A DNA stretch of 64,000 nucleotides, taken from JAPOUP01 sp026708635 (GTDB lineage: Bacteria > Pseudomonadota > Alphaproteobacteria > Rhodobacterales > Rhodobacteraceae). Each line of letters starts with the position of its first letter. Position 1 is the first letter of the stretch. The DNA lies in contig OZ241336.1 of NCBI GenBank assembly GCA_965200115.1, positions 1,922,001-1,986,000 on the forward strand, written 5' to 3'. The notes under the pieces were generated by a model. That model had not been told where the DNA came from and ran no database searches. It was given only the letters and a program-made list of their open reading frames with translations. The position numbers and the translations under genes were made by a program. This document shows, in pieces, positions 26,305-35,054 of this stretch.

Positions 26305-26956
26305 AGGGTGCGGCGTCGCCCCAGAGCCTCTTGACGCGTCGGTCGCGCCCGCAGGCCTGACGATAGCGTTTGTAGGCCTTTTCTTTAGAGATCGGCCCGA
26401 ACCGTGACAGGATCAAGTCTTTCTGCCGATAGTAGTCCTGATGGTACTCCTCGGCCAAATAGAAAGGCGCGGCCTCAAGAATCGGAGTGACAATATTCAT
26501 TCCAAGATCGTCTTCGGCCTTCGTCCTCGCGGCTTCTGCGGCGATTCTCTCCGCTTCGTCAGCGAAGAACACCGCCGTCGTGTAGCTGTGGCCGCGGTCG
26601 CAGAACTGGCCGCCGTCGTCCGTTGGATCCACCGATCGGAAGAACAGGTGAAGGAGCCGTTCATAGCTCACCTTGTCTGGATCGTAGTCGATACGTACGG
26701 CTTCCAGATGGCCGGTTCCACCCCTGGTGACCTGCTTGTATGTCGGATTCTCCACGGTTCCGCCGGTGTAGCCCGATACCGCTTCGATTACCCCGGGGAC
26801 TTTCTCGAAGTCCGCTTCGACGCACCAGAAACAGCCACCGGCGAATACCGCCGTCCTGGTCTCGGCGGAGCCGGTACGGGGATTCAGCGCCATGCCGGCA
26901 CACAGGGCGGCAACCACCGCGAGGGACAGTTTCATGGATCTGATTGGGTTCGGCAT
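26291..26956 (-). CDS. msrA: Periplasmic peptide methionine sulfoxide reductase MsrA
   Basis: Reduces methionine-S-sulfoxide. The catalytic motif GGCFWC is present, followed by DFEKVPGVIEAVSGYTGG and NPTYKQV. An N-terminal hydrophobic stretch (KLSLAVVAALCAGMALN, ending near SAE) looks like a Sec signal, so the enzyme should act in the periplasm. The start at 26956 is supported by AAGGAG eight bases upstream and precedes a longer open frame. Total length is about 221 residues. It overlaps mutS slightly at its 3' end. Confidence 0.92.
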   Translation of the reverse strand: MPNPIRSMKLSLAVVAALCAGMALNPRTGSAETRTAVFAGGCFWCVEADFEKVPGVIEAVSGYTGGTVENPTYKQVTRGGTGHLEAVRIDYDPDKVSYERLLHLFFRSVDPTDDGGQFCDRGHSYTTAVFFADEAERIAAEAARTKAEDDLGMNIVTPILEAAPFYLAEEYHQDYYRQKDLILSRFGPISKEKAYKRYRQACGRDRRVKRLWGDAAPFASS

Positions 26957-27527
26957 GATATCGCTCCTTGTTTCACCACTTTGATTATCCAACCCCGGCC
27001 ACGCGCCGCCGCAGGCAACTGTCATAGGTGATCACGGGGATTTACCGATGTGCCTGAAGTCTTGCCGGGCGGTGTTCACGGGAATTATATACACGATTGC
27101 GTGAAGCACTACATCTTTTGACTGTCGGCGGGGTCTGGCCCGGGTTTCCCGCGGGCCCGGCACCTTCGGCCAACCCGCATCCGCCAATACGGTCGGGTCC
27201 TTCCGTCGGTCGCGCCGCGGCCTGGATCGGAAACCCCGGATCATCGATGAAACCAAGGCGCGACCGGCAGACGGCGTGCGAATAGTCTTCCCTCGCTACG
27301 ATGATCCCTGTCCGCTCCAACTCCCGCAGCGGGGAGTTGAGCCGTTCGAAGGTCGCCATCGGGTCACCCGCCACAGCGAGAGGCGCGATACGTTGGCAGC
27401 GGGCCGCGTTCGCCCTGCTGTTGACGCAGTTGGGCCGAAATCGACAGGGCAAGAGTTCTCCACCCATCGCCGACGGAACTTTCCGCCATGCGCCAGCGTC
27501 AGGCTATAGGTGGCCATCCCCGTGCGT
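26957..27527. other. Gene-free stretch before the DruA-DDE element
   Basis: Several long but unconvincing frames overlap on both strands. A minus-strand translation near 27296-27380 (TFERLNSPLRELERTGIIV) looks coding-like but has no recognisable family and no clean start, so it is probably a remnant of a gene disrupted by the insertion at 27528. The msrA promoter must lie just above 26956. Confidence 0.3.
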
Positions 27528-29912
27528 CCCAATGGCATTCGGATAGACTTGCGGCTCGGCGGGTGACATTTTTCCGTCGCGCAATCCGCTGGCAGGGCGC
27601 GGCTTTTCCACGCCGGGCAAATTTTTTCCGTACCCCCTTGACGCGCCCTCCGTGATTCGTATGCTGCCCTCGAATTTCCGGGAGTCGCGCCATGGATCCG
27701 CGAATCACAGAACTCAGGTCGACCACCTTCTCGGGACGCCGGGTGAACCGCCGGCAGATCGCCGACATCCAGGAGACCGTCGGGCTTTTCCCCAACGACA
27801 GCCGCAACGAACTGGCGAAGACGATCTGCGAGCACCTAGGCTGGAGGACGGCGAAGGGCGCCTACAGGGTCGGCGCCTGCCTCGGCATGCTCGAGACGCT
27901 GGAAAGCCACGGCATCCTCAGGCTGCCCGCGCGGCGGGAGGAGAGCGTCCGCGACGCGGGGGCCGCCGACAGGCCGGCCTGGACCTCCGCCTCGGACCCG
28001 CGGCCGGAGATCGCCGCGCCCCTCGCGGACCTGCGCCCGCTGAGGCTGGAGGCCGTCGCGGACGCGGAGGGACGTCAGCTGTGGAACGCGCTCGTGGACC
28101 GCCACCACTACCTGGGATACAGACGCCCCTTCGGGGCGCACGTCCGGTACTTCGTCACGGACCGGGACGGACGGAGGCTGGGATGCCTGCTCTTCGAGGC
28201 GGCGACGAAGGCGCTGCCCTGCCGCGACCGCTGGATCGGCTGGACGGACAGGACGCGCGACCGCCGCCGGCACCTCATGGTGGTGAACTCCCGCTTCCTG
28301 GTGTTTCCATGGGTGGTGTCGAAGAATCTCGCCTCCTCGGTCCTAGCCATGGCGGCGCGGCGGCTGGCGGACGACTGGGAGCGCATCCACGGCTGGCGGC
28401 CCGTCCTCTGCGAGACCTTCGTGGACGGGACGCGGTTCCGGGCCACCTGCTACCGCGCGGCCAACTGGGAGCGGATCGGCGAGACCGCCACCGGCAGGGG
28501 AAAGTCGGTGAAGGGCGTCTACGTCCTGCCCCTGCGCGAGGGAGCGCGGGAGATCCTGCGCGGGGAGCGTGACGCGGGAAGCCCGAAGCCTCCGACGCGG
28601 GCCCAAAAGGGCCGCTCCGCCGCCGCCGCCGGCCGCCGGTTCCCGGAGGGCTTCGCGGCGCTGGTCGCGGCCGCCACCGCCGTCGCGGCGCGCGAGGACG
28701 CGCGCTGGCAAAAACGCCGCCGCGTCTTTGACAGCCTGCTGATCATGCTGTTCGTCCTCCGCCTCGTCGCCGCGCCGCGCGGGCAGGGATACCGCGCCAC
28801 CCTGTGCGAGCTCTGGGAGGAATGCGCGAGGGCGGGGGTGGAGCTGCCGCAGGCGGAGCCCCCGGCCGCGTCGACGGCCTGCGCGGCGCGGGAGAAGCTG
28901 GACGAGGCCGCGTTCCGGCGCCTGCACCGGGAGATCCTCGCCAGCGCCCCCGAGGCCACGCCCTGGAAGGGCCGCAGGATCCTGGCCGTGGACGGCTCCA
29001 AGATCGCCCTGCCGAGGGAACTCGCGGACCACGGCTACAGCGTCCCGGACGGGGCGCGCTATCCGCAGGGCATGGTCAGCGCCCTGTACAGGCTGCGCGA
29101 CCGGATCCCGGTCGACTTCGACCTGTTCGCCCACGACAGCGAGCGCGAGGCCGCGCTCACGCACCTCGACCGCGCCGCGGAGGGAGACGTCATCGTGTAC
29201 GACCGCGGATACTGGTCCTTCGCCATGGCGCTGGCCCACCTGGAGCGCGGGCTGGACTTCGTGTTCCGCATAAAGCGCAACGCCAACCCCGCGTTCGACG
29301 CCTTCATCGCCTCGGGCGGGACGGAGCGGACCGTGACCCTCGACGCGCCGGGGGACGGGACCGCGCCGCGCGGCCGGACGCTCCGCGTCCGCCTCGTCAG
29401 ATACGTCGCCGGGGACACGGAATACTGTCTGGCCACCTCCCTGACCGACGGCGGCCGCTTCGGCGTCCGGGCGCTGTCCGACCCCTGCCACGGGCGCTGG
29501 GGCATCGAGGAGACGTCCAGGAGCGGGAAGGCCGTGATCGAGAGCTTCCACGCCAGGTCGGAGCGCGGCGTCCGGCAGGAGCTCTACGCCGCGTTCACGC
29601 TCGTCACCCTCGCCCGCCGGTTCTCCAGCCGGCGCGACGGTGACCTAAACGCCGGCAGCGAGGGGGACGGCCTGCCCGAAATGCGCGCCAACCCGGGAAC
29701 GGCCCGCGCCCGGTCGGCGGGGAAACCGGGGCCCCGTTCATGAGACAGGCCGACGCGGGCAGGCGGTCCGTCGCGCGGATCATGACCGGGCCCTCGCGCC
29801 GCCGCCTGACACCAGACCGGCCACGAAAACAGGCCCCGGCTTCCGGCTCACGCCCGAAGCGCGGGGCCTTTCCTATCCGAACGCACGGAATCCCTATCCG
29901 AATGCCATTGGG
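27528..29912 (+). mobile_element. Insertion sequence with DruA-DDE fusion protein (copy 1)
   Basis: The element is bounded by perfect 19-base inverted repeats, CCCAATGGCATTCGGATAG at 27528-27546 and its complement at 29894-29912. It is 2385 bases long with one gene on the plus strand. No clear target duplication is visible outside the repeats. The word CTATCCGAA occurs twice at the right end (29873-29881 and 29894-29902), 21 bases apart, suggesting a pair of transposase-binding sites. A related decayed copy with the same repeat core lies at 53281-55652. Confidence 0.85.
27692..29743 (+). CDS. Transposase fusing a DruA-like (DUF4338) and an IS4-type DDE domain
   Basis: A 683-residue protein. 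Residues 1-80 are a small helical domain with winged-helix character. Residues about 110-290 match the DruA/DUF4338 pattern: RHHYLGYRRPFG (137-148), GCLLFEAATKALPCRDRWIG (164-183), NSRFLVFPWV (199-208), LCETFVD (239-245) and CYRAANWERIG (253-263). After an Arg-rich linker, residues 345-640 form an IS4-type catalytic core with VDGSK (D434), YDRGYW (D504) and RWGIEE (E606). DruA is the hallmark protein of the Druantia anti-phage system; here it is joined to a transposase. The last 40 residues look out of register with copy 2, so a late frameshift is possible. Whether the DruA part binds ends, guides the target or does something else is unknown. Confidence 0.8.
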   Translation: MDPRITELRSTTFSGRRVNRRQIADIQETVGLFPNDSRNELAKTICEHLGWRTAKGAYRVGACLGMLETLESHGILRLPARREESVRDAGAADRPAWTSASDPRPEIAAPLADLRPLRLEAVADAEGRQLWNALVDRHHYLGYRRPFGAHVRYFVTDRDGRRLGCLLFEAATKALPCRDRWIGWTDRTRDRRRHLMVVNSRFLVFPWVVSKNLASSVLAMAARRLADDWERIHGWRPVLCETFVDGTRFRATCYRAANWERIGETATGRGKSVKGVYVLPLREGAREILRGERDAGSPKPPTRAQKGRSAAAAGRRFPEGFAALVAAATAVAAREDARWQKRRRVFDSLLIMLFVLRLVAAPRGQGYRATLCELWEECARAGVELPQAEPPAASTACAAREKLDEAAFRRLHREILASAPEATPWKGRRILAVDGSKIALPRELADHGYSVPDGARYPQGMVSALYRLRDRIPVDFDLFAHDSEREAALTHLDRAAEGDVIVYDRGYWSFAMALAHLERGLDFVFRIKRNANPAFDAFIASGGTERTVTLDAPGDGTAPRGRTLRVRLVRYVAGDTEYCLATSLTDGGRFGVRALSDPCHGRWGIEETSRSGKAVIESFHARSERGVRQELYAAFTLVTLARRFSSRRDGDLNAGSEGDGLPEMRANPGTARARSAGKPGPRS

Positions 29913-30167
29913 CGGCGGCGGGGTCCTGTCGCGAAAAAAAGTCTGACGCATGCCGATTCAGCCGGGAGCATGTGAACCCGCAGATGGTTGAAGCATCCGA
30001 ATGGATGTCCATGCCGTCGCCGTCCGCGTTTGAGGCCCTCGATCCGATCCTGGCGGCCAAACCTGACGGACCGTTGGTCTCGATATGCGGCCCGTCCGTT
30101 GTCCATCGACCGTTCCGGGCAACGTCACGGACCGGATGGAACGTCGCCCCGCTGCTCCAGGAGTTCC
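29913..30167. other. Gene-free stretch between the element and argG
   Basis: A plus-strand frame from about 29972 gives a coherent-looking translation (MNPQMVEASEWMSMPSPSAF) but without a family or a start signal. I regard it as a possible remnant of the gene interrupted by the insertion. Nothing else is visible. Confidence 0.25.
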
Positions 30168-31391
30168 TCAACCGCGACCGGTGCGCCGGTCGCGCATCGC
30201 AATCAGCCGCAGCCGTAACGCATTCAGTTTTATGAAACCCGCCGCGTCCTTTTGGTCATAGGCGCCGGCGTCTTCCTCAAAAGTCACATGCTCCTCTGAA
30301 TACAGCGAGTGCTCGGACCAGCGTCCGACGGTGCGCGCAAGTCCCTTGAAAAGTTTCAGGCGCACGGTTCCCGTGACATGTGTCTGGCTATGGTCGATGA
30401 GCGCCTGGAGCATCTCGCGCTCAGGCGAGAACCAGAGGCCATTGTAGATCAGCTCGGCATACTGTGGCATGATCTGGTCTTTCAGGTGCATCGCACCGCG
30501 GTCCAGGGTTATCGACTCGATGCCTCGGTGCGCCTCAAGCAGAATGGTGCCCCCCGGGGTCTCATAGACGCCACGTGATTTCATTCCCACGAAACGACTT
30601 TCGACAAGGTCGATGCGCCCGATTCCGTGACGTCCACCCAATTCATTGAGTTCGGTCAGGATCCGCGCGGGTGACATGGAGACTCCGTTGAGGCTGACGG
30701 CATCGCCCCGCTCAAAACCGACTTCGATGTATTCCGGTGAATCCGGGGCGCTCTCGGGACGTCCAGTGCGCTGGTAGACGTCGTCAGGCGCCTCTTCCGC
30801 CGGATCCTCGAGAACCTTGCCTTCCGAGGACGTGTGCAGGAGATTGGCGTCGACCGAGAAAGGCGCTTCGCCCCGCCTGTCCCGCGCGATTGGAATCTGG
30901 TGCCTCTCGGCGAAATCGATGAGCCGCGAGCGGCTCGTCAGATTCCATTCCCGCCACGGCGCGATGACCTTGATCCCCGGATTGAGGGCGTATGCGGACA
31001 GTTCGAAACGGACCTGGTCGTTTCCCTTTCCCGTCGCTCCGTGCGCCACGGCGTCGGCGCCCGCCTCACGGGCGATCTCGACGAGGCGCTTTGCGATCAG
31101 GGGGCGGGCTATGGCGGTGCCCAAGAGATAGAGGCCCTCGTAGACGGCATTCGCCCTGAACATCGGGAAGACGAAGTCCCGCGCGAATTCCTCCCGCAGG
31201 TCCTCGATGTGAATTTCCCTCACGCCAAGCATCTCGGCTTTCTTTCGCGCCGGCTCAAGCTCCTCGCCCTGGCCCAGATCAGCCGTAAAGGTTATCACTT
31301 CGCAGTCATACTCGATCTGAAGCCATTTCAGGATGATGGAGGTGTCAAGGCCACCGGAATAGGCCAGCACGACTTTCTCGGGCGCGGGCAT
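30168..31391 (-). CDS. argG: Argininosuccinate synthase
   Basis: Joins citrulline and aspartate with ATP in arginine synthesis. The 407-residue protein begins with the ATP pyrophosphatase loop LAYSGGLDTS and has GATGKGNDQVRFE, the citrulline/aspartate loop, and DLVESRFVGMKSRGVYETPGG-type dimer segment. Length is normal. A perfect 9-base hairpin (CGCGACCGG, 30173-30194) lies within its last codons. It stands alone: the 5' side (31392-31624) has no recognisable gene. Confidence 0.96.
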   Translation of the reverse strand: MPAPEKVVLAYSGGLDTSIILKWLQIEYDCEVITFTADLGQGEELEPARKKAEMLGVREIHIEDLREEFARDFVFPMFRANAVYEGLYLLGTAIARPLIAKRLVEIAREAGADAVAHGATGKGNDQVRFELSAYALNPGIKVIAPWREWNLTSRSRLIDFAERHQIPIARDRRGEAPFSVDANLLHTSSEGKVLEDPAEEAPDDVYQRTGRPESAPDSPEYIEVGFERGDAVSLNGVSMSPARILTELNELGGRHGIGRIDLVESRFVGMKSRGVYETPGGTILLEAHRGIESITLDRGAMHLKDQIMPQYAELIYNGLWFSPEREMLQALIDHSQTHVTGTVRLKLFKGLARTVGRWSEHSLYSEEHVTFEEDAGAYDQKDAAGFIKLNALRLRLIAMRDRRTGRG

Positions 31392-31624
31392 GATCTTTCT
31401 CCGAACGGATTGGGACTATGGCCGCGCGACTTAGTGGACTCTTCCGCTTGCCGCAAGGCGATCAATGAACGTTTACGACGCCACCCCGATCCCGCGGCAT
31501 TCATTGCCATTGACGTACCGGATACCCGCTGGTCAATTTCCGGTCCCGAGACCCAGGGCGGTCAATGCGCTGGCGGTTGGCGCGGTTCCAGGCGAATGTA
31601 TGGCGGGCCGGATGGAAGCGGCCG

Positions 31625-32080
31625 TCAGTCACCTTCCGCGCGACCGCGCCGGTATTTGTCCAGAAACGCGCGATCACCGTCATTGTCCAATACATCGACC
31701 GCTAAACCGATTGGCATCCAAACCTCCGTATGGTGGCTATCGGTCGGCGGTCCCTGCCGCCGAACCGGAAAAGCCAGATATATATGGCAGACTTTCTCCG
31801 CCCAGAGGTCGAGTTCAGGCATGTATGTGAATCGTCTGTAAGCGCCGATACGGCGAGGAGACGCAATTCGCCAGCCCGTTTCCTCGAACACCTCGCGATG
31901 AAGTGCGCTGATGGTGGATTCGCCGGGGTCGATCCCTCCGCCGGGGAACTGGAGTTCCGGTACGGGCTCGGATTGATGGGTAAGGAGAATGTTCCGGTCC
32001 CGCGGCAGAATGGCATAGACACCCGGTCGGTACCGGTATCGGACCTCGGGTCTGACGGTTTCTCCGTACCTCCTGATCAT
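31625..32080 (-). CDS. NUDIX hydrolase
   Basis: A 151-residue phosphohydrolase of nucleoside diphosphate-linked compounds. The Nudix box is complete, GGIDPGESTISALHREVFEETGW, with the REVFEE metal-binding helix (split here for reading: GGIDPGES, then ALHREVFEETGW). The N-terminal RYRYRPGVYAILPRDRNILLTHQ resembles RppH-like and bis(5'-nucleosyl) hydrolases. The substrate is not deducible. It is divergent from hslO, which begins 69 bases away. Confidence 0.8.
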   Translation of the reverse strand: MIRRYGETVRPEVRYRYRPGVYAILPRDRNILLTHQSEPVPELQFPGGGIDPGESTISALHREVFEETGWRIASPRRIGAYRRFTYMPELDLWAEKVCHIYLAFPVRRQGPPTDSHHTEVWMPIGLAVDVLDNDGDRAFLDKYRRGRAEGD

Positions 32081-32149
32081 GGCTGCGGCTCTTCGTTGCT
32101 ACCGGGCATCGGTCGCGGTATGCCAGCCGAAAATCCCTAAAGGAACCCC

Positions 32150-33145
32150 ATGTCTACTGGACCCCGGACTGTATGGGACGACGCCGTCCTGCCGTTTCAG
32201 CTTGATGGATTGGATGTCCGCGGCCGGACGGCACGACTTGGCGAGACATTGGACAGTATTCTGGCCATGCATCAATACCCGGCGGCCATCGAGTCACTGA
32301 TCGCCGAGACAGCGCTGCTGGCCGCGCTAATTGGGCAGACAATCAGACCGCGCTGGAAGCTTTCGCTGCAGGTGCGTGGCACCGGCCCGATTCGGTTGAT
32401 AGCGGCGGACAATTACGCGCCGGCCGAGGAGGGTGAACCGGCGCGAATTCGCGCTTACGCGAGTTTCGATCGGGCGGGGATCAATACCGGAAGTCCGGGG
32501 TTTCCGCAGATAGGCCAGGGATATTTCGCGGTTCTGGTCGATCAAGGGGATGCCACGACCCCTTACCAAGGCATAACTCCCATCGCTGGAGGCTCGCTCG
32601 CAACCTGCGCGGAAACTTTTTTCTCCCGGTCCGAACGGCTGCCCAGCCGTATCGTGCTGGCCCATGGCCGGCCGGGGACGTCAGGCGACGGGAACGGCTG
32701 GCATGGCGCTGGCATCATGCTTCAGCACATGCCCAGGGCATCGACACCCGGGAGTGCGGACATTGTGGACGGTGCGGAACCGCCGACAGAGGATATTCCA
32801 TGTGAAGGTCATGTCGAGAACTGGCGGCGCGTAAACGTTCCGCTGGATACGGTCGGGGAAGGGGAGCTCATTGATTCGCGCGGCGTTTCACCCGAACTCC
32901 TGACGCGGCTGTTCCATCAGGAACGGGTGCGGGTCTTTCCGGTTCAGCAGGTCAGGTTCGGATGCACCTGTTCCGCCGATCGCGTGCGGAGCAGTCTCTC
33001 AATCTATTCGGCGCGTGACATAGGGCATATGACCACCGAACGGGGTCTCGTGGTCGCCGACTGCCAGTTCTGCGGAGCGCATTACGAGCTTGATCCCGGG
33101 ACGCTGGGCTTTGAGGCGCAGGCGGAAACGTCCGGTGACGGCTGA
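32150..33145 (+). CDS. hslO: Redox-regulated chaperone Hsp33
   Basis: Zinc chaperone activated by oxidation, 331 residues. The four zinc cysteines are all present as GCTC and CQFC near the C-terminus. The substrate-binding domain has PLLAALIGQ-like ALLAALIGQ and GYFAVLVDQGD. The protein is slightly longer than the usual 290-320. The stop overlaps the GTG start of the next gene, so hslO, the NUDIX gene and cca form a tight run. Confidence 0.94.
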   Translation: MSTGPRTVWDDAVLPFQLDGLDVRGRTARLGETLDSILAMHQYPAAIESLIAETALLAALIGQTIRPRWKLSLQVRGTGPIRLIAADNYAPAEEGEPARIRAYASFDRAGINTGSPGFPQIGQGYFAVLVDQGDATTPYQGITPIAGGSLATCAETFFSRSERLPSRIVLAHGRPGTSGDGNGWHGAGIMLQHMPRASTPGSADIVDGAEPPTEDIPCEGHVENWRRVNVPLDTVGEGELIDSRGVSPELLTRLFHQERVRVFPVQQVRFGCTCSADRVRSSLSIYSARDIGHMTTERGLVVADCQFCGAHYELDPGTLGFEAQAETSGDG

Positions 33146-33734
33146 CGGCATCGCCAGGATAAGGTCGGCGCTGGCGGTCCGCGGCCGTGACACGTCGGAT
33201 TTCGACCTGAACCCCCACGCCCTTCCCGCCGGGCGCTCCGGGTTCCGGCAGGCAGGCGTGCTTGTTCCGCTTCAGGCGTCCGAATTCGGTCTGAGAGTGG
33301 TTCTCACAAAGAGATCCCCGGTGTTGAGGCATCACCCGGGCCAGGTGGCTTTTCCGGGGGGAAAGATCGAGAAGGATGACCGTGGCGCCGTTGAGGCGGC
33401 CCAGCGTGAGGCTCATGAGGAAATCGGCCTGAAGCCCGGCAACGTCGAGATAATCGGCTTGCTGCCATGCCATGAAACGGTGACGTCATTCCGGATAACG
33501 CCGGTTATCGGCCGGATCATCGGCGACTTCCAGCCATCGCCGCGACGGGGAGAGGTCGAGGAGGTGTTCACCGTTCCGTTCTCCCATATCGCGGATCCGG
33601 CCAGCTATTCGGTGCAGTCAAGGAACTGGCGTGGTCAAAAGAGATATTACTACACCGTGCCGTACGGTCCCTACTATATATGGGGCGCCACCGCCCGGAT
33701 TCTGCGCGCTCTCGCCGAAAGGATCTCGACTTGA
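33135..33734 (+). CDS. NUDIX hydrolase, CoA pyrophosphatase (NudL) type
   Basis: A 199-residue protein. The distinctive CoA-pyrophosphatase block LTKRSPVLRHHPGQVAFPGG is followed by a Nudix box variant with REAHEEIGL. The start is GTG 33135, inside the last codons of hslO. Homologues hydrolyse CoA derivatives to phosphopantetheine and 3',5'-ADP. Its stop overlaps the TTG start of cca (TTGA). Confidence 0.85.
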   Translation: MTADGIARIRSALAVRGRDTSDFDLNPHALPAGRSGFRQAGVLVPLQASEFGLRVVLTKRSPVLRHHPGQVAFPGGKIEKDDRGAVEAAQREAHEEIGLKPGNVEIIGLLPCHETVTSFRITPVIGRIIGDFQPSPRRGEVEEVFTVPFSHIADPASYSVQSRNWRGQKRYYYTVPYGPYYIWGATARILRALAERIST

Positions 33735-34891
33735 CGCGGCTTCAATGTGACCGGCTTTTCCGTCCCGAGACCAACATCGTTCTCGATACGTTGGCGGGTT
33801 CGGGTCACCATGCGCTTTTCGTTGGCGGCTGCGTTCGGAACGCGCTGCTCGGTGAACCCGTCCGTGACATTGACATCGCGACCGACGCAAGGCCCGAACG
33901 GGTCATGGAACTCTTCGACCGGATGGGCCTGAAGTCCGTTCCGACCGGCCTCGGCTATGGCACGGTCACCGTCGTGTCGAACGGGATTTCGCATGAGGTC
34001 ACCACATTCCGCAGGGATGTCGAGACTTTCGGACGTCACGCGGTGACGGCTTTCTCGCCGGAAATCATGGATGATGCCCGCCGCCGGGATTTCACCATGA
34101 ACGCGCTTTATGCCGAGTCGGACGGCACCTTGATCGATCCTCTCGGCGGTCACGCCGACCTGCGTCTCCGGCGCGTGCGTTTCATTGAGAACGCGGACCT
34201 GCGGATAAGGGAAGACCACCTCCGTATTCTGAGATTCTTCCGTTTCCATGCCTGGTATGGCGATAAATCCAGGGAACCTGACGCGGATGGCGTCGCCGCC
34301 TGCGCGGCGAATCTGGACGGGCTTGACATGCTGTCCAGAGAGCGCGTGGGTAAGGAGATGCTGAAGTTGCTCGATGCGGGCGATCCGGCTTCGTCCATTG
34401 CCGGAATGGCTCTGTCCGGATGCCTTGGCCGGCTGCTTCCGGACTCGTCGCCGGAAGCTTTTCCGGCGCTGATGGAACTCGAGGTCAGGGCGGGGGTGTC
34501 TCCGGATCCGGCCCGGCGGCTTGCGGTTCTGGGGGGCGAGGGACTGGTGCGGAACCTGCGTCTGTCAAAAGCCGTCTCGCGAAATCTTGACTTGATCCGC
34601 AACGCGGCCGCGTCGAAATCGGATCCCGCCGAGCTCGCTTACAGGCTGGGACGCGAGATCGCGCTTGATGCGGTTCTCGTGCGTTCGGCGCTGCTTGGCG
34701 TTCCACTTCCGCCCGATCTCAGGGCGGATCTCGATAAAGGTTCCGGGGCCAGGTTTCCGCTGTCCGCCCGCGATCTGTCCGGTTCCTGCTCCGGGCCTGA
34801 GCTTGGTCGCCGCCTTCGCAGGCTGGAGGCCGCTTGGATCGACTCCGGATATACGCTCGACCGGACGTCCTTGATCCGCCGGTCCGGTTGA
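33731..34891 (+). CDS. cca: CCA tRNA nucleotidyltransferase / poly(A) polymerase family
   Basis: Adds or repairs the 3' CCA of tRNA. Residues 30-60 have FVGGCVRNALLGEPVRDIDIATDA with the catalytic aspartates, followed by DARRRDFTMNALY and EDHLRILRFFRFHAWYG, the template-binding helix. The start is TTG 33731, overlapping the NUDIX stop; this gives 386 residues. It is the alphaproteobacterial short class II form. Confidence 0.92.
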   Translation: MTRLQCDRLFRPETNIVLDTLAGSGHHALFVGGCVRNALLGEPVRDIDIATDARPERVMELFDRMGLKSVPTGLGYGTVTVVSNGISHEVTTFRRDVETFGRHAVTAFSPEIMDDARRRDFTMNALYAESDGTLIDPLGGHADLRLRRVRFIENADLRIREDHLRILRFFRFHAWYGDKSREPDADGVAACAANLDGLDMLSRERVGKEMLKLLDAGDPASSIAGMALSGCLGRLLPDSSPEAFPALMELEVRAGVSPDPARRLAVLGGEGLVRNLRLSKAVSRNLDLIRNAAASKSDPAELAYRLGREIALDAVLVRSALLGVPLPPDLRADLDKGSGARFPLSARDLSGSCSGPELGRRLRRLEAAWIDSGYTLDRTSLIRRSG

Positions 34892-35054
34892 TCCGGTCCC
34901 ATGAAGCCCATGGCACGCTCCGGTGGATTCTGTAGGTCAGAGCGTTCCGAATACCCGGCCGGTCCACGGGATCCGGCTGTATCACGACCGGGATGCGACC
35001 CGTTCGGCTTCCGCTCCCGCGTCGATCGGTGTCCCATCAAATGGATCGTCGAAA

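Noticed and set aside
27528..29912. A Druantia defence locus
   Set aside because: Only a DruA-like domain is present, fused to a transposase, with inverted repeats at both ends. No DruE-like helicase or other Druantia genes are next to it.
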